The notes under the pieces were generated by a model. The model had not been told where the DNA came from. It did no database searches and was given only the letters and a program-made list of their open reading frames with translations. From assembly GCF_021739025.1 (NCBI RefSeq), contig NZ_JAKKOT010000003.1, positions 806,001-870,000 on the forward strand: a stretch of DNA of 64,000 nt, given 5' to 3'. Source of the DNA: Gordonia liuliyuniae. GTDB taxonomy: Bacteria > Actinomycetota > Actinomycetes > Mycobacteriales > Mycobacteriaceae. The translations under genes and the position numbers were made by a program. This document shows, in pieces, positions 45,750-55,525 of the stretch (within the stretch, counting starts at the first letter, position 1; each line of letters starts with the position of its first letter).

Positions 45750-46856
45750 GTGAGCCGTCTCCGTCCGATCAGTGCCGGGCTCCCGGACTTTCCGTGGGAC
45801 ACGATCTCCGCGGCGAAGGCGGCGGCTGCGTCGCACGTCGGCGGGATCGTCGACATGTCTGTCGGCACACCGATGGACCCCGTCGACTCGTTGATCCGTG
45901 ATGCGCTCGCCGCGTCGTCGGAGTTCCCGGGATATCCGGCGACCGTCGGGCCTCTCGCGCTGCGTGAGGCGGCGGTCGGTGCGCTGGATCGGCGGTTCGG
46001 GGTCACCGGTCTCGACGAGTCGTCGATTCTGCCGGTGATCGGCACCAAGGAGGCGATCGCGGGTCTGCCGGCGCAACTCGGGGTGCCTGCGGGCGACACC
46101 GTCGTGATCCCGGAGGTCGCGTACCCGACGTACGAGGTCGGCGCACTTCTGGCGGGTGCGACGCCGCGTCGAGCCGATCGGATCGCCGACTACGGCGACC
46201 GCGTACCGACGCTGATCTTCCTGAACAGTCCGTCGAATCCGACCGGTGCGGTCGCGTCTGCCGAGGAACTGCGGAGCGTTGTCGAGTGGGCGCGTGCGCA
46301 CGGCAGCGTCGTCGTGTCGGACGAGTGCTATCTGGGTCTGACGTGGGAGGGTTCGGCGCTCTCGGTGCTGCACCCGAGTGTGTGCGGCGGTGACCACACC
46401 GGTCTGATCGCGGTTCATTCGCTGTCGAAGGTGTCGAATCTCGCCTCGTATCGCGCGGGGTTCCTCGCTGGTGACCGCGCGCTGATCGCCGAACTGCTCG
46501 CTGTCCGTAAACACGCAGGCATGATCGTGCCGTTCCCGATTCAGGGGGCTACGATCGCGGCGTTGAACGACGACGTCCACGTCGATGCGCAGCGTGAGCG
46601 GTACCGGGTGCGTCGCGCCAAGTTGAAAGCCGCCGTCGAGGGCGCCGGATTCACCGTCGACCATTCGGAGGCGGGTCTGTACCTGTGGATCTCGCGCGGC
46701 GACGATTCCCGTGCGACGCTCGACTGGTTCGCGTCGCGCGGCATCCTCGTCGCGCCGGGCGACTTCTACGGTCCGGCGGGTTCGAAGCACGTTCGGATGG
46801 CGTTGACTGCCACCGACGAACGCGTCGATGCGGCCGTCGACCGCCTCGCACCGTAG
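45750..46856 (+). CDS. dapC: succinyldiaminopimelate transaminase DapC
   Basis: A 368-residue fold-type I aminotransferase from GTG 45750. The PLP-binding lysine is K227 in S-L-S-K-V-S-N, the N-P-T-G motif lies in N-S-P-S-N-P-T-G-A, and D-E-C-Y follows. It matches the actinobacterial DapC group (TIGR03539 type), which makes N-succinyl-L,L-diaminopimelate from the keto acid. DapD and DapE, the flanking steps, are 1-2 kb downstream, so three consecutive lysine/meso-DAP steps are clustered. Confidence 0.9.
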   Translation: MSRLRPISAGLPDFPWDTISAAKAAAASHVGGIVDMSVGTPMDPVDSLIRDALAASSEFPGYPATVGPLALREAAVGALDRRFGVTGLDESSILPVIGTKEAIAGLPAQLGVPAGDTVVIPEVAYPTYEVGALLAGATPRRADRIADYGDRVPTLIFLNSPSNPTGAVASAEELRSVVEWARAHGSVVVSDECYLGLTWEGSALSVLHPSVCGGDHTGLIAVHSLSKVSNLASYRAGFLAGDRALIAELLAVRKHAGMIVPFPIQGATIAALNDDVHVDAQRERYRVRRAKLKAAVEGAGFTVDHSEAGLYLWISRGDDSRATLDWFASRGILVAPGDFYGPAGSKHVRMALTATDERVDAAVDRLAP

Positions 46857-46866
46857 TTATACCGGC

Positions 46867-46892
46867 CTGTGACAGTCACCGTCCTGTCACAG
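46867..46892. terminator. inverted repeat between dapC and a converging hydrolase gene
   Basis: CTGTGACAG at 46867-46875 pairs with CTGTCACAG at 46884-46892 across an 8-base loop. A GTCACCG motif is also repeated in this stretch. The position between two converging stops fits a shared weak terminator. Confidence 0.45.
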
Positions 46893-47852
46893 TCACCGGC
46901 CTGTCACCTTCCCGGCGAAGTCGGCGACGGCGTCGACCAGTTGGTCCAGCCCGGGCTGCTCCAGCGGATAGTGTCCGGCGTTCTCCAGCATCACCGTCTC
47001 GACCGGTACCCGGGTGATCCGGTCCACGAACGGCTGCGACATGGACAGCGGCGACCACCGGTCGGCCGCCGGCCGGGTCAGGAGGATCGGGCAGACGTCG
47101 AACTCGTCGGGGGCGATGTCGGCCTCGTAGTTGAGATAGGAGTCGAGGAACGCGACCGTCGCGAGGTTGCCCGCCGACGTGCGGTCGGCGTAGCACGCCT
47201 TCTTCGCGGCTCGATCGTTGACGAGCGCCCGCATCTTGGACACCGCCCTCATCGGCACGCGGACGCGCCGCGCGGGCGTCTGGGCGAGCGCCTTCATCAC
47301 GCTCGCGCCGACGAATCCGGTCGCCGGTTCGATCGCGGTCCCGATCCGGACGGCCCGCGAGGACTGGTCGAGGAATGTCATGCCGACGACACCGGCGACC
47401 TGTCGGTTGACGGACGCGATGTGGAAAGCCTCCATCCCGCCCGCCGACAGACCGTAGAGGACGATGGGGCGATCGTCGTCGGCACGTTCGGCGTCGACGA
47501 GATCGGAGCCGATGCGCACCCAGTCGTCGTAGGTGACGACGGCGCCCGGCGCGACCTGCGTCACGCCGAAGGTCGGCATGTCGATGGCGATGGTCTCGAA
47601 TCCTCGCTCGGCGAGCGGACGGCCGAGAATCGTCGACATCTGGCGACCGTTGGTACCGACTCCGTGGAACGCGATGACCTTCACTGCGGCGTCCGGGTTC
47701 CGATAGGTGTCGAGGTGGATGTGGTGGCCGTCGTGCTCCCACCATTCTTCGTCGGGGACGGTCTCGTCGGTGAGTCGGTACTTATTCGGCAGGAAATCCG
47801 CGATTGTGCGCCACTCCGGCTGGTCGGCGTAGCTCGTGCGAGGCAGGCTCAT
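46893..47852 (-). CDS. alpha/beta hydrolase
   Basis: A 319-residue alpha/beta hydrolase from ATG 47852. The oxyanion segment is F-H-G-V-G-T-N-G, the nucleophile elbow is G-L-S-A-G-G, and the catalytic His is in N-A-G-H-Y-P-L near the C-terminus. Active-site residues are complete. The substrate is unknown. It interrupts the dapC-dapD neighbourhood on the opposite strand, so it is probably an insertion relative to the ancestral order. Confidence 0.85.
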   Translation of the reverse strand: MSLPRTSYADQPEWRTIADFLPNKYRLTDETVPDEEWWEHDGHHIHLDTYRNPDAAVKVIAFHGVGTNGRQMSTILGRPLAERGFETIAIDMPTFGVTQVAPGAVVTYDDWVRIGSDLVDAERADDDRPIVLYGLSAGGMEAFHIASVNRQVAGVVGMTFLDQSSRAVRIGTAIEPATGFVGASVMKALAQTPARRVRVPMRAVSKMRALVNDRAAKKACYADRTSAGNLATVAFLDSYLNYEADIAPDEFDVCPILLTRPAADRWSPLSMSQPFVDRITRVPVETVMLENAGHYPLEQPGLDQLVDAVADFAGKVTGR

Positions 47853-47943
47853 GCCATGTGAGTCTGAGCCGGGGCAGTGGTCCAGTCAACGCTCGCGACG
47901 CCACCAATCCTGTGACGTGAGACACCTCCGCTGAACTGTAAAG

Positions 47944-48004
47944 ATCGACCCGCTCACGACCCTCCGAGGGCATAGTGCCCTCGGAGGCGGGTGAGCGGGT
48001 CGAT
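47944..48004. terminator. long hairpin terminator downstream of dapD
   Basis: Arms 47944-47972 and 47976-48004 pair almost fully around a TAG loop (outer ATCGACCCGCTCAC with GTGAGCGGGTCGAT, inner CCTCCGAGGGCA with TGCCCTCGGAGG). It lies immediately after the dapD stop on the minus strand. Confidence 0.85.
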
Positions 48005-48019
48005 TCTTGCGGCAGTTCG

Positions 48020-48985
48020 TCAGTTGTTGGCGTGCAGCGCCTCGTTGAGTTCGATGCCGTCGCCTTCTTTCGCGGTGACCTCGACGGCCCCGGTGGTGCT
48101 GTTGCGGCGGAACAGGAGGTTCGAGCGGCCCGCCAGCTCACGGGCCTTGACGACCGATCCGTCCGGGCCGGTCACCTTGGTGCCCGCGGTGAGATAGAGG
48201 CCTGCTTCGATGACGCAGTCGTCGCCGAGTGGGATTCCGCAGCCGGCGTTCGCGCCGAGTAGGCAGCGCTGGCCGATGGCGATGATCTCCTTGCCGCCGC
48301 CGGAGAGGGTGCCCATGGTGGACGCGCCGCCGCCGATGTCGGAGCCGTCGCCGACGACGACGCCTGCGGAGATGCGGCCTTCGACCATCGATGTGCCGAG
48401 AGTGCCTGCGTTGAAGTTGACGAATCCCTCGTGCATCACGGTGGTTCCCGGCGACAGGTGGGCGCCGAGACGGACGCGGTCGGCGTCGCCGATCCGAACG
48501 CCTGCGGGGGCGACGTAGTCGACCATCCGCGGGAACTTGTCGACGGAGGTGACCGTCACGTGGCCGCGGGCGCGCAGACGGAGACGAGTTCGCTCGAAAC
48601 CGTCGACGGCGCACGGACCGAAGTTGGTCCAGACGACGTTCGCCAGGAGCGCGAACTGACCTTCGAGGCTGAGGCCGTGCGGCTGGACGAGGCAGTGCGA
48701 CAGCAGGTGCAGGCGAAGGTAGACGTCGTGGGCGTCGACCGGTGCGACGGACAGGTCGGCGATGACGGTCTTCACGGCGATCGTCTTGACGTTGCGGGCC
48801 TCGTCGACGCCGACGAGCGGACGCAGGTCGGCCGGGATGTCGTCGCCGGTCAGCTCGGTGGATCCGGTGACGCCGGGGGCCGGGTCGAGTTCGGGGGTCG
48901 GGTACCACGTGTCGAGGACGGCCACCCGGCCGTCGTTCTCCCACACGGTGGCGATTCCAATGGCAGCAGCACCTTGAATAGTCAC
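48020..48985 (-). CDS. dapD: tetrahydrodipicolinate N-succinyltransferase DapD
   Basis: A 321-residue actinobacterial-type DapD from GTG 48985. The middle and C-terminal parts form a left-handed beta-helix with hexapeptide repeats ([15 protein letters not shown] and following), and [11 protein letters not shown] precedes them. It succinylates tetrahydrodipicolinate using succinyl-CoA, the first step of the succinylase branch. It is divergent from dapE across 45 bp, as in mycobacteria, so the two may share a control region. A strong terminator follows. Confidence 0.95.
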   Translation of the reverse strand: MTIQGAAAIGIATVWENDGRVAVLDTWYPTPELDPAPGVTGSTELTGDDIPADLRPLVGVDEARNVKTIAVKTVIADLSVAPVDAHDVYLRLHLLSHCLVQPHGLSLEGQFALLANVVWTNFGPCAVDGFERTRLRLRARGHVTVTSVDKFPRMVDYVAPAGVRIGDADRVRLGAHLSPGTTVMHEGFVNFNAGTLGTSMVEGRISAGVVVGDGSDIGGGASTMGTLSGGGKEIIAIGQRCLLGANAGCGIPLGDDCVIEAGLYLTAGTKVTGPDGSVVKARELAGRSNLLFRRNSTTGAVEVTAKEGDGIELNEALHANN

Positions 48986-49030
48986 GTCGGCAAGTCTAAC
49001 CGTGGCCGTTGCGGCCTACGATGGTTCCCT

Positions 49031-50134
49031 GTGAGCACTCCGAGCCTGAACCTGTCCGCCGACCCGATCGATCTGACGGCGGCTCTCGTCGACCTCCCGA
49101 GCGTGAGTCGAGACGAGACGTTGATCGCGGACGCCGTCGAACGGGCGCTCCGCGAGCAGACGGCCGGTTTCGAGGTGGTCCGCCACGGAAACTGTGTCCT
49201 GGCACGCACCGATCGCGGACTCGACTCCCGGGTGATCCTCGCCGGGCACCTCGACACCGTGCCGATCATCGACAATGTGCCGTCGCGGCGCACCGTCACC
49301 GACGACGAGGGCGACGTGCTGCACGGTTGCGGGTCGGTCGACATGAAGTCCGGCGACGCCGTCTTCCTGCATCTGGCCGCCACACTGGACGATCCGGCGC
49401 ACGACATCACGTTGATCTTCTACGACTGCGAGGAGATCGCGGCCGAATTCAACGGTCTCGGGGCCATCGAGCGGGAACTGCCCGACTGGCTGGTCGGGGA
49501 CGTCGCTATCCTCGGCGAACCGACCGCGGGCCTGATCGAAGCGGGGTGCCAGGGGACGCTCCGCGTGCGGTTCACGGCGACCGGGACGCGCGCTCATTCG
49601 GCGCGCGCATGGATGGGCGACAACGCGATTCACAAGATCGGCGGTCTCCTCACGACTCTCGCCGCGTATGAGCCGCGACGCGTCGACATCGACGGCTGCG
49701 AGTACCGCGAAGGCCTGTCGGCGGTGGCCGTGCACGGTGGCGTCGCAGGCAACGTGATCCCCGATGAGGTGTATGTCGACGTCAACTTCCGCTTCGCCCC
49801 GGATCGCAGTCCGGAGCAGGCGTTCACCCATGTCCGCGAGGTGTTCGCCGACGACCTCGCCTCGGGTGCGGTGACCGCCGAGATCACCGATTCGGCCGCG
49901 GGCGCGCTGCCGGGCCTCGCGCATCCCGCTGCGGCGGCCCTCGTCGAGGCGGCGCACGGGAGGTTCCGCGCCAAGTACGGCTGGACCGACGTCTCACGGT
50001 TCGCGGCACTGGGCATTCCCGCCGTGAACCTCGGGCCCGGCGACCCGAGTCTCGCGCACCGCGTCGACGAACGAGTCCCCGTCGAGCAGATCACGACCGT
50101 CACCCAGACGTTGCGGGCCTACCTCTCGCGCTGA
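49031..50134 (+). CDS. dapE: succinyl-diaminopimelate desuccinylase DapE
   Basis: A 367-residue M20 metallopeptidase from GTG 49031. Zinc-binding elements include A-G-H73-L-D75-[15 protein letters not shown] and G-E-P-T, with the dimerisation lid between. It releases succinate to give L,L-diaminopimelate for lysine and peptidoglycan. Its last 35 bp overlap the 3' end of the converging TetR gene, an antisense overlap that may couple expression slightly. Confidence 0.93.
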   Translation: MSTPSLNLSADPIDLTAALVDLPSVSRDETLIADAVERALREQTAGFEVVRHGNCVLARTDRGLDSRVILAGHLDTVPIIDNVPSRRTVTDDEGDVLHGCGSVDMKSGDAVFLHLAATLDDPAHDITLIFYDCEEIAAEFNGLGAIERELPDWLVGDVAILGEPTAGLIEAGCQGTLRVRFTATGTRAHSARAWMGDNAIHKIGGLLTTLAAYEPRRVDIDGCEYREGLSAVAVHGGVAGNVIPDEVYVDVNFRFAPDRSPEQAFTHVREVFADDLASGAVTAEITDSAAGALPGLAHPAAAALVEAAHGRFRAKYGWTDVSRFAALGIPAVNLGPGDPSLAHRVDERVPVEQITTVTQTLRAYLSR

Positions 50135-50840
50135 CCCCCTGTCGCCCGAACAGCAATCCGCCGCCGAGGTCGACCACGCCTGCCCACACGTCGTCGGGTC
50201 GATCGGTGATCGTCCCCATCTGTTCGAACAGTTCCGAGGCGATCGAGCCGAGGAGCAGATTCCAGACCACCAGTGTGCGGGCGAGCGCGTCCGCTGTCAG
50301 GGTCAGACCGGCGACCTCGTCGGACGCTGCGGTCGCCGACAGCGCGGCAGCGGCGGCGCGTTGTCGTGACGCGTGTGTGCCGTCGACGGCGGGAACCTCG
50401 GCGTCGGCGGCGATCGCGCCGAACGTCAGGATCGGCCGGGTCCCGGCGCGGACCGTCGTCTCCCGGGGCGCGTGGTAGCCGGGCACCGGTGACCCGTAGA
50501 GGAGCGTGTACTCGCTCGGATGGGCGATAGCCCACGCGCGCAACGCATTCGCGAACGCTTCGAATCGCGACCGGGGAGTGGAGCGGTCGGCGACGGCAGC
50601 GTCCAGGGTGTCACCGAGGTCGTCGTATGCGTCGACGATCAGGACGGTCAGCAGGTCGTCACGGTCGCGGACATAGCGGTACAGCGACGACGGCGTCCGG
50701 CCCATGTCCCGCGCGACGGCGCGCAACGAGAGCGCGGCGGCGCCGTGCTGGGCGAGGTGTCTGCGGCCGACATCGCGGAGATCGGCTTCGATGCCTGCGC
50801 GTCTGCGGGCCCGGATGCCGGGGGTGTGATCAGTGGTCAT
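50100..50840 (-). CDS. TetR-family transcriptional regulator
   Basis: A 246-residue regulator from ATG 50840 (ATG 50849 is an alternative). The N-terminal HTH includes [21 protein letters not shown]. The C-terminal part resembles TetR_C_33-type ligand domains ([14 protein letters not shown]). It is divergent from an F420-dependent nitroreductase-like gene. Two GAACA-n-TGTTC operators lie between the starts, pointing to autoregulation and control of that enzyme. Confidence 0.88.
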   Translation of the reverse strand: MTTDHTPGIRARRRAGIEADLRDVGRRHLAQHGAAALSLRAVARDMGRTPSSLYRYVRDRDDLLTVLIVDAYDDLGDTLDAAVADRSTPRSRFEAFANALRAWAIAHPSEYTLLYGSPVPGYHAPRETTVRAGTRPILTFGAIAADAEVPAVDGTHASRQRAAAAALSATAASDEVAGLTLTADALARTLVVWNLLLGSIASELFEQMGTITDRPDDVWAGVVDLGGGLLFGRQGVSARGRPATSG

Positions 50841-50871
50841 CGGACCCATCGTCGCACGCCCACAGAAAAGA

Positions 50872-50930
50872 GAACAGTGTTCTTGATTATTGTGGGCGGT
50901 CGACTTACGGTAAAGAAGAGAACACTGTTC
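50872..50930. promoter_or_regulatory. paired TetR operators between divergent genes
   Basis: GAACAGTGTTC (50872-50882) and GAACACTGTTC (50920-50930) are reverse complements of each other and each is a GAACA-n-TGTTC palindrome. Centres are 48 bp apart and both carry AAGA just upstream. One lies near each divergent start, which suits bidirectional repression by the adjacent TetR protein. Confidence 0.75.
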
Positions 50931-50956
50931 ACGTTTGCTGTTCGAAGGAGACTGAC

Positions 50957-51412
50957 ATGAACGACACGACCGCCGCCGATCGCTACATCGAGCCGACTGG
51001 ACGACTGGGATTCGCACTGAACAAGCTGGTGGGGAGTCTGGCGCGCATCGGTTTCGCGCCGAGCGGTTGCTACGACCTGCAGGTGCCGGGTCGGGTGAGC
51101 GGGGAGTTGAGAACGACGCCGGTCAACGTCCTCGACCTCGACGGTGTGCGATACCTCGTCTCCGCGCGAGGTCGGACCCAGTGGGTGCGGAACGTCCGAG
51201 CCGGGGGAGAGGTCACGCTCCGGCGCGGCCGCCGCAGCGAAGCGGTGACGCTCGTCGAACTCGACGACGACCGCAAACCGGAACTCATCCGTGCCTACCT
51301 GACGCGGTGGGCGTGGCAGGTGGCGGCCTTCGACGAAGGCCTCGCGCCCGATTCGACCGACGCGGAGATCCTGGACGCGGCACCGGGCATGCCGGTGTTC
51401 GAGGTGCGCTGA
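50957..51412 (+). CDS. deazaflavin (F420)-dependent nitroreductase family protein
   Basis: A 151-residue split-barrel protein from ATG 50957 with GAAGGAG upstream. It belongs to the Ddn-like group (PF04075): G-R-V-S-G-E-L-R-T-T-P-V, Y-L-V-S-A-R-G-R-T-Q-W-V-R-N-V-R-A-G-G-E-V, and the R-R-G-R-R-S strand are characteristic. These proteins bind F420H2 and reduce quinones or nitro compounds. The F420 biosynthesis genes in the same window show the cofactor is made. Expression is probably induced through the divergent TetR regulator. Confidence 0.9.
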   Translation: MNDTTAADRYIEPTGRLGFALNKLVGSLARIGFAPSGCYDLQVPGRVSGELRTTPVNVLDLDGVRYLVSARGRTQWVRNVRAGGEVTLRRGRRSEAVTLVELDDDRKPELIRAYLTRWAWQVAAFDEGLAPDSTDAEILDAAPGMPVFEVR

Positions 51413-51443
51413 CCTGTTCCCGGGTGTTGGTACCGTTTTCGCC

Positions 51444-52247
51444 ATGGCAGACGATGCGCGCGAGGCGCAGTCCAGTCCCGGCGACATCCCCCACGTGGAC
51501 GTTCAGGTTCGACACGTCGGAGCGGCGCAGGTGAGGCTGCCCGGTGACGCCGAACAGGTGCCGACCGACCGCGGCCTGCTCGAGTGGGTCGATCCGCGCG
51601 ATCCGACTCGCGCTGCGCACCGCACCGTCCGCGACTCCTGGCGAGTGCTGCGCATCCAGTCCGAGTTCGTGTCCGGGTTCGACGCCCTCGAGAACGTCGC
51701 CGAAGCGGTCACCGTGTTCGGATCCGCGCGCGACAAGCCTGGCTCGCCCGGCTACGAGCGGGCCGTCGAACTGGGCAGGCTGCTCGGCGAGGCCGGCTTC
51801 GCCGTCATCACCGGTGGCGGTCCCGGCGCGATGGAAGCCACCAACAAGGGGGCCTACGAGGCAGGCGCCCCGTCGATCGGCCTGAACATCGAGCTGCCCT
51901 TCGAGCAGCACATGAACCCGTACCTGACGTTGGGCATGAACTTCCGCTACTTCTTCGTCCGCAAGACGATGTTCGTCAAGTACGCGCAGGCATTCATCTG
52001 TCTGCCCGGCGGTTTCGGCACGCTCGATGAACTGTCCGAGGCCTTGACCCTCGTCCAGACCGGCAAGGTTCTGCGGTTCCCGATCGTTCTCGTCGGACGC
52101 GAGTTCTGGGGGCCGCTCGTCGACTGGATCACGACCACCCTCGCCGACGAAGGCAAGATCTCCCCCGACGACCTCGACCTCGTGACGCTCGTCGACACCC
52201 CAGCCGAAGCCGTTCAAGCCGTGTGCGACAAAGCGGTCCGTTCGTGA
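51444..52247 (+). CDS. LOG family protein (TIGR00730)
   Basis: A 267-residue Rossmann-fold protein with an N-terminal extension of about 80 residues. The LOG core has V-T-V-F-G-S-A-R, G-G-G-P-G-A-M-E-A and the P-G-G-F-G-T-L-D-E-L signature. Family members are nucleoside-monophosphate phosphoribohydrolases, some releasing cytokinin-like bases. It overlaps the next, shorter LOG gene by GTGA, and the pair probably arose by duplication. The gene precedes the fadD6 block as in mycobacteria. Confidence 0.88.
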   Translation: MADDAREAQSSPGDIPHVDVQVRHVGAAQVRLPGDAEQVPTDRGLLEWVDPRDPTRAAHRTVRDSWRVLRIQSEFVSGFDALENVAEAVTVFGSARDKPGSPGYERAVELGRLLGEAGFAVITGGGPGAMEATNKGAYEAGAPSIGLNIELPFEQHMNPYLTLGMNFRYFFVRKTMFVKYAQAFICLPGGFGTLDELSEALTLVQTGKVLRFPIVLVGREFWGPLVDWITTTLADEGKISPDDLDLVTLVDTPAEAVQAVCDKAVRS

Positions 52248-52792
52248 GCGCGGACCAGCCCGCGATCTGCGTCTACTGTGCGTCCGGCGCGGTCGACGAG
52301 CAGTACCTGCGTCTGGCCGCCGACCTCGGCACCGGGTTGGCTCGCGCGGGCCTTGCCCTGGTCTCCGGCGGCGGCAACGTCTCGATGATGGGCAGCATCG
52401 CCCGCGCGACCCGCACCGCGGGCGGGCGGACCATCGGCGTCATCCCGGAACATCTGATGGCAAAAGAAGTCGCCGACCTCGACGCCGACGAGCTGATCGT
52501 CACCGACACCATGCGCGAACGCAAACGGATCATGGAGGAGCGCTCCGATGGATTCGTCACGCTCCCCGGCGGCATCGGGACGCTCGAAGAGTTCTTCGAG
52601 ACGTGGACCGGCGGCTACCTCGGCGAGCACGACAAGCCGGTCGTCATCGTCAACCTCGACGGCTTCTACGATCCGCTGCTCGAGTGGCTGCACGAACTGA
52701 AGGCCCGCGGATTCGTCTCCGGATACGCGCTTGACCGGCTCATCGTCGTCGACACGGCGGCCGACGCGATAACACAACTGACTCGACGGTAG
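52244..52792 (+). CDS. LOG family protein, Rv1205-like
   Basis: A 182-residue LOG protein from GTG 52244 overlapping the upstream LOG gene as GTGA. The motifs are V-Y-C-A-S-G, S-G-G-G-N-V-S-M-M-G and P-G-G-I-G-T-L-E-E, with R-E-R-K before the latter. In M. tuberculosis the homologue Rv1205 releases cytokinins and is controlled by proteasomal turnover; the same hydrolase activity is inferred here. It is followed 41 bp later by fadD6. Confidence 0.9.
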   Translation: MSADQPAICVYCASGAVDEQYLRLAADLGTGLARAGLALVSGGGNVSMMGSIARATRTAGGRTIGVIPEHLMAKEVADLDADELIVTDTMRERKRIMEERSDGFVTLPGGIGTLEEFFETWTGGYLGEHDKPVVIVNLDGFYDPLLEWLHELKARGFVSGYALDRLIVVDTAADAITQLTRR

Positions 52793-52833
52793 GGTGGCGG
52801 CATTCACATGTCGGTGCGGAGAGTGGAGAAAGC

Positions 52834-54603
52834 ATGAATGCAGTGCCAACGAAAGTCGGGATCACTGACATCCTCAAGGGGGTGGCCACGCTGGCTCCCG
52901 ACCTCCCATCGATGGCGCGACACGCGCCCGGCATCGTCTTCCGCAAGGGTGAGACGAAGAACTCGATCGGCCAGGTGTTCGCCAAGCATGCCGCCGAGCA
53001 CCCGGACCGTCCGTTCCTCCGGTGGCACGGCGAGTCGTCGTCGTACGGCGAATGCAATCGCATCGTTAACCGGTACGCCGCCGTTCTGACCGAACGCGGC
53101 ATCGGCGTCGGCGACATCGTCGCGATCCTGTCGAAGAACAACCCAACCGATCTGCTGATGATCCTCGCGACGCTCAAACTCGGAGCCGTCGCCGGCATGA
53201 TCAACTACAACCAGCGCGGCGACGTCATCGACCACAGCATGTCCCTGCTCGGCGCCAAAGTCCTGGTCTGGGACCCCGAATGCGACGAGGCATTCGCCTC
53301 GATGAGCACGAGCGTGCACCCCGAGCACGTCCTGGACTTCGCGGCCCTCGAGGCGGCAGCCGACGGCAAGTCGACGGCCGACCCCGCAGTCACCGCGACC
53401 CTCCCGGCGTCGACTCCCGCGTTCTACATCTTCACCTCCGGCACCACCGGCCTGCCGAAGGCCAGCGTCATGAGCCACAACCGCTGGCTGTCGAACAGCG
53501 GCGGAATCGGCGGGATGTCGGTGCGGTTGCGGCCGTCGGACACGATGTACGTCGCGTTGCCGCTCTACCACAACAACGCGGTCTCGGTGTCCCTCGGCTC
53601 CGTGCTCGCCAACGGCGCCTGCATCGCGCTCAGCAAGCAGTTCTCGGCGTCGAAGTTCTGGGACGAGATCATCGAGAACCGGGCGACCGCGTTCTCCTAC
53701 ATCGGCGAGCTCTGCCGATACCTGCTGGCGCAGCCGCCGCGCGCGGTCGACCGCCAGCACTCGGTCCGCGTGATCGTCGGCAACGGCCTGCGCCCGGAGA
53801 TCTGGGACGAGTTCTCCGAACGCTTCGGCATCAACCGCATCGTCGAGTTCTACGCGGCGAGCGAATCGAACCTCGCGTTCGTCAACGTGTTCGGCGTCAA
53901 GAAGACCGTCGGGTTCTGCCCGCTCCCGTACAAGGTGGTCGAGTACAACGGCGACGGCACGCCCAAACGCGACGCGAACGGCCGGGTGACGCCGGTCAAG
54001 AAGGGCGTCCCCGGCCTGCTGATCTCCGAGATCACCAACCGGATCCCGCTCGACGGCTACACCGATCCGGCCGAGACCGAGAAGAAGATCATCCGCGACG
54101 CGTTCAAGTCCGGCGACTCCTATTTCAACTCTGGCGATCTGGTCCGCGAGCTCGGCTTCCTGCACATCGCGTTCGTCGACCGGCTCGGCGACACCTTCCG
54201 CTGGAAGGGGGAGAACGTCGCGACCACCGAGGTGGAGGGCGCGGTGACCGGCGACGACGCGATCGGCGGCGCCGTCGCCTACGGCGTCGAGGTCCCCGGC
54301 TGCGACGGCCGCGCGGGTATGGTCGCGGTCACTCGTTCCGGCGAGGCAGACCCGGACCCGAAGCGTCTGGCAGACCGCATGTACGCCGACCTGCCCGCCT
54401 ACGCGGTACCGCTGTTCATTCGATTCGTTCCCGAATTCGAGGTCACCTCGACGTTCAAGAACCGCAAAGTGGAACTGCGCGAGGAGGCCTACACCGACGT
54501 GGGCGACGACGAGGTGTGGGTGCTCAAGGGGCGTCAGGACGGGTATGTGCCGTTCTACGCCGAGTACCCGGCCGACGTCGCGGCCGCCAAGGCCCCGCGC
54601 TGA
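52834..54603 (+). CDS. fadD6: long-chain acyl-CoA synthetase FadD6
   Basis: A 589-residue AMP-forming synthetase. The P-loop-like motif is F-T-S-G-T-T-G-L-P-K-A, the second motif is Y-A-A-S-E-S-N, and the adenylate-binding stretch reads S-G-D-L-V-R plus V-D-R-L-G-D-T-F-R-W-K-G-E-N-V. This last pattern and the C-terminus match the FATP/FadD6 subfamily that activates very-long- and long-chain fatty acids, often linked to uptake. Order with the LOG gene and folP2 matches mycobacteria. Confidence 0.92.
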   Translation: MNAVPTKVGITDILKGVATLAPDLPSMARHAPGIVFRKGETKNSIGQVFAKHAAEHPDRPFLRWHGESSSYGECNRIVNRYAAVLTERGIGVGDIVAILSKNNPTDLLMILATLKLGAVAGMINYNQRGDVIDHSMSLLGAKVLVWDPECDEAFASMSTSVHPEHVLDFAALEAAADGKSTADPAVTATLPASTPAFYIFTSGTTGLPKASVMSHNRWLSNSGGIGGMSVRLRPSDTMYVALPLYHNNAVSVSLGSVLANGACIALSKQFSASKFWDEIIENRATAFSYIGELCRYLLAQPPRAVDRQHSVRVIVGNGLRPEIWDEFSERFGINRIVEFYAASESNLAFVNVFGVKKTVGFCPLPYKVVEYNGDGTPKRDANGRVTPVKKGVPGLLISEITNRIPLDGYTDPAETEKKIIRDAFKSGDSYFNSGDLVRELGFLHIAFVDRLGDTFRWKGENVATTEVEGAVTGDDAIGGAVAYGVEVPGCDGRAGMVAVTRSGEADPDPKRLADRMYADLPAYAVPLFIRFVPEFEVTSTFKNRKVELREEAYTDVGDDEVWVLKGRQDGYVPFYAEYPADVAAAKAPR

Positions 54604-54634
54604 GCGGAGACACGCGCCCCCGTAGGGTGAATCC

Positions 54635-55525
54635 GTGAGCCTTGACCCGACGGCCGGACCGGCCCGGTCGACCCTTGCCGGTCGGCCTGTCGCCACCGAT
54701 CGAGCCCTCGTCATGGCGATCGTCAACCGGACCCCCGACTCGTTCTACGACCGTGGAGCCACCTTCTCCGACGACGCGGCGAAGGCTCGCGTCGACGCGG
54801 TCGTCGCCGACGGCGCGGACATCGTCGACGTCGGCGGAGTGAAGGCTGGACCGGGGGAGAACGTCGACGCCGCCGCCGAAGCACAGCGGGTGGTTCCGCT
54901 CATCGCGTGGATCCGATCGAGGCACCCTGACCTGCTGATCAGCGTCGACACCTGGCGCAGCGAAGTCGCGTCGGCCGCGTGCGACGCCGGAGCGAACATC
55001 ATCAACGACACGTGGGCCGGGGTCGATCCGGGTCTCGTCGGCGTCGCCGCACAGGCAGGCGCAGGCATCGTGTGTTCGCACACCGGCGGCGCTCGCGTGC
55101 GGACCAGACCGCACCGGGTCGCCTACGACGACATCGTCGCCGAGGTCATCGAGGAGGTCACGTCGGCTGCGATGCGGGCCAGAGCGGCTGGAGTCCGTGA
55201 CGACGGAATCCTCATCGACCCGACGCACGACTTCGGTAAGAACACCCACCACGGACTCGCGCTGCTGCGCGACCTCGACCGACTCGTCGACACGGGGTGG
55301 CCGGTCCTGATGGCACTGTCGAACAAGGACTTCATCGGCGAGACGCTCGGCGTCGGACTCACCGAGCGGGTGGCCGGAACACTCGCGGCCACCGCGCTCG
55401 CGGCGTCGCGCGGCGCCCGCGTGTTCCGAGTGCACGAAGTCGCCGACACGCGTCGCGTCGTCGACATGGTCGCGTCGATCGCGGGCACCCGACCGCCGGC
55501 GCGCACCGTGCGAGGGCTCGCATGA
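54635..55525 (+). CDS. folP2: dihydropteroate synthase homologue FolP2
   Basis: A 296-residue TIM-barrel protein from GTG 54635. It has I-V-N-R-T-P-D-S-F-Y-D-R-G instead of the usual N-V-T-P-D-S-F-S-D-G, and I-S-V-D-T-W and I-N-D-T-W loops. The N-R-T-P-D-S-F-Y form is the FolP2 subgroup; the mycobacterial homologue appears not to support sulfonamide-sensitive folate synthesis, so its true reaction is open. It overlaps gpgS by ATGA and belongs to the gpgS operon. Confidence 0.88.
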   Translation: MSLDPTAGPARSTLAGRPVATDRALVMAIVNRTPDSFYDRGATFSDDAAKARVDAVVADGADIVDVGGVKAGPGENVDAAAEAQRVVPLIAWIRSRHPDLLISVDTWRSEVASAACDAGANIINDTWAGVDPGLVGVAAQAGAGIVCSHTGGARVRTRPHRVAYDDIVAEVIEEVTSAAMRARAAGVRDDGILIDPTHDFGKNTHHGLALLRDLDRLVDTGWPVLMALSNKDFIGETLGVGLTERVAGTLAATALAASRGARVFRVHEVADTRRVVDMVASIAGTRPPARTVRGLA

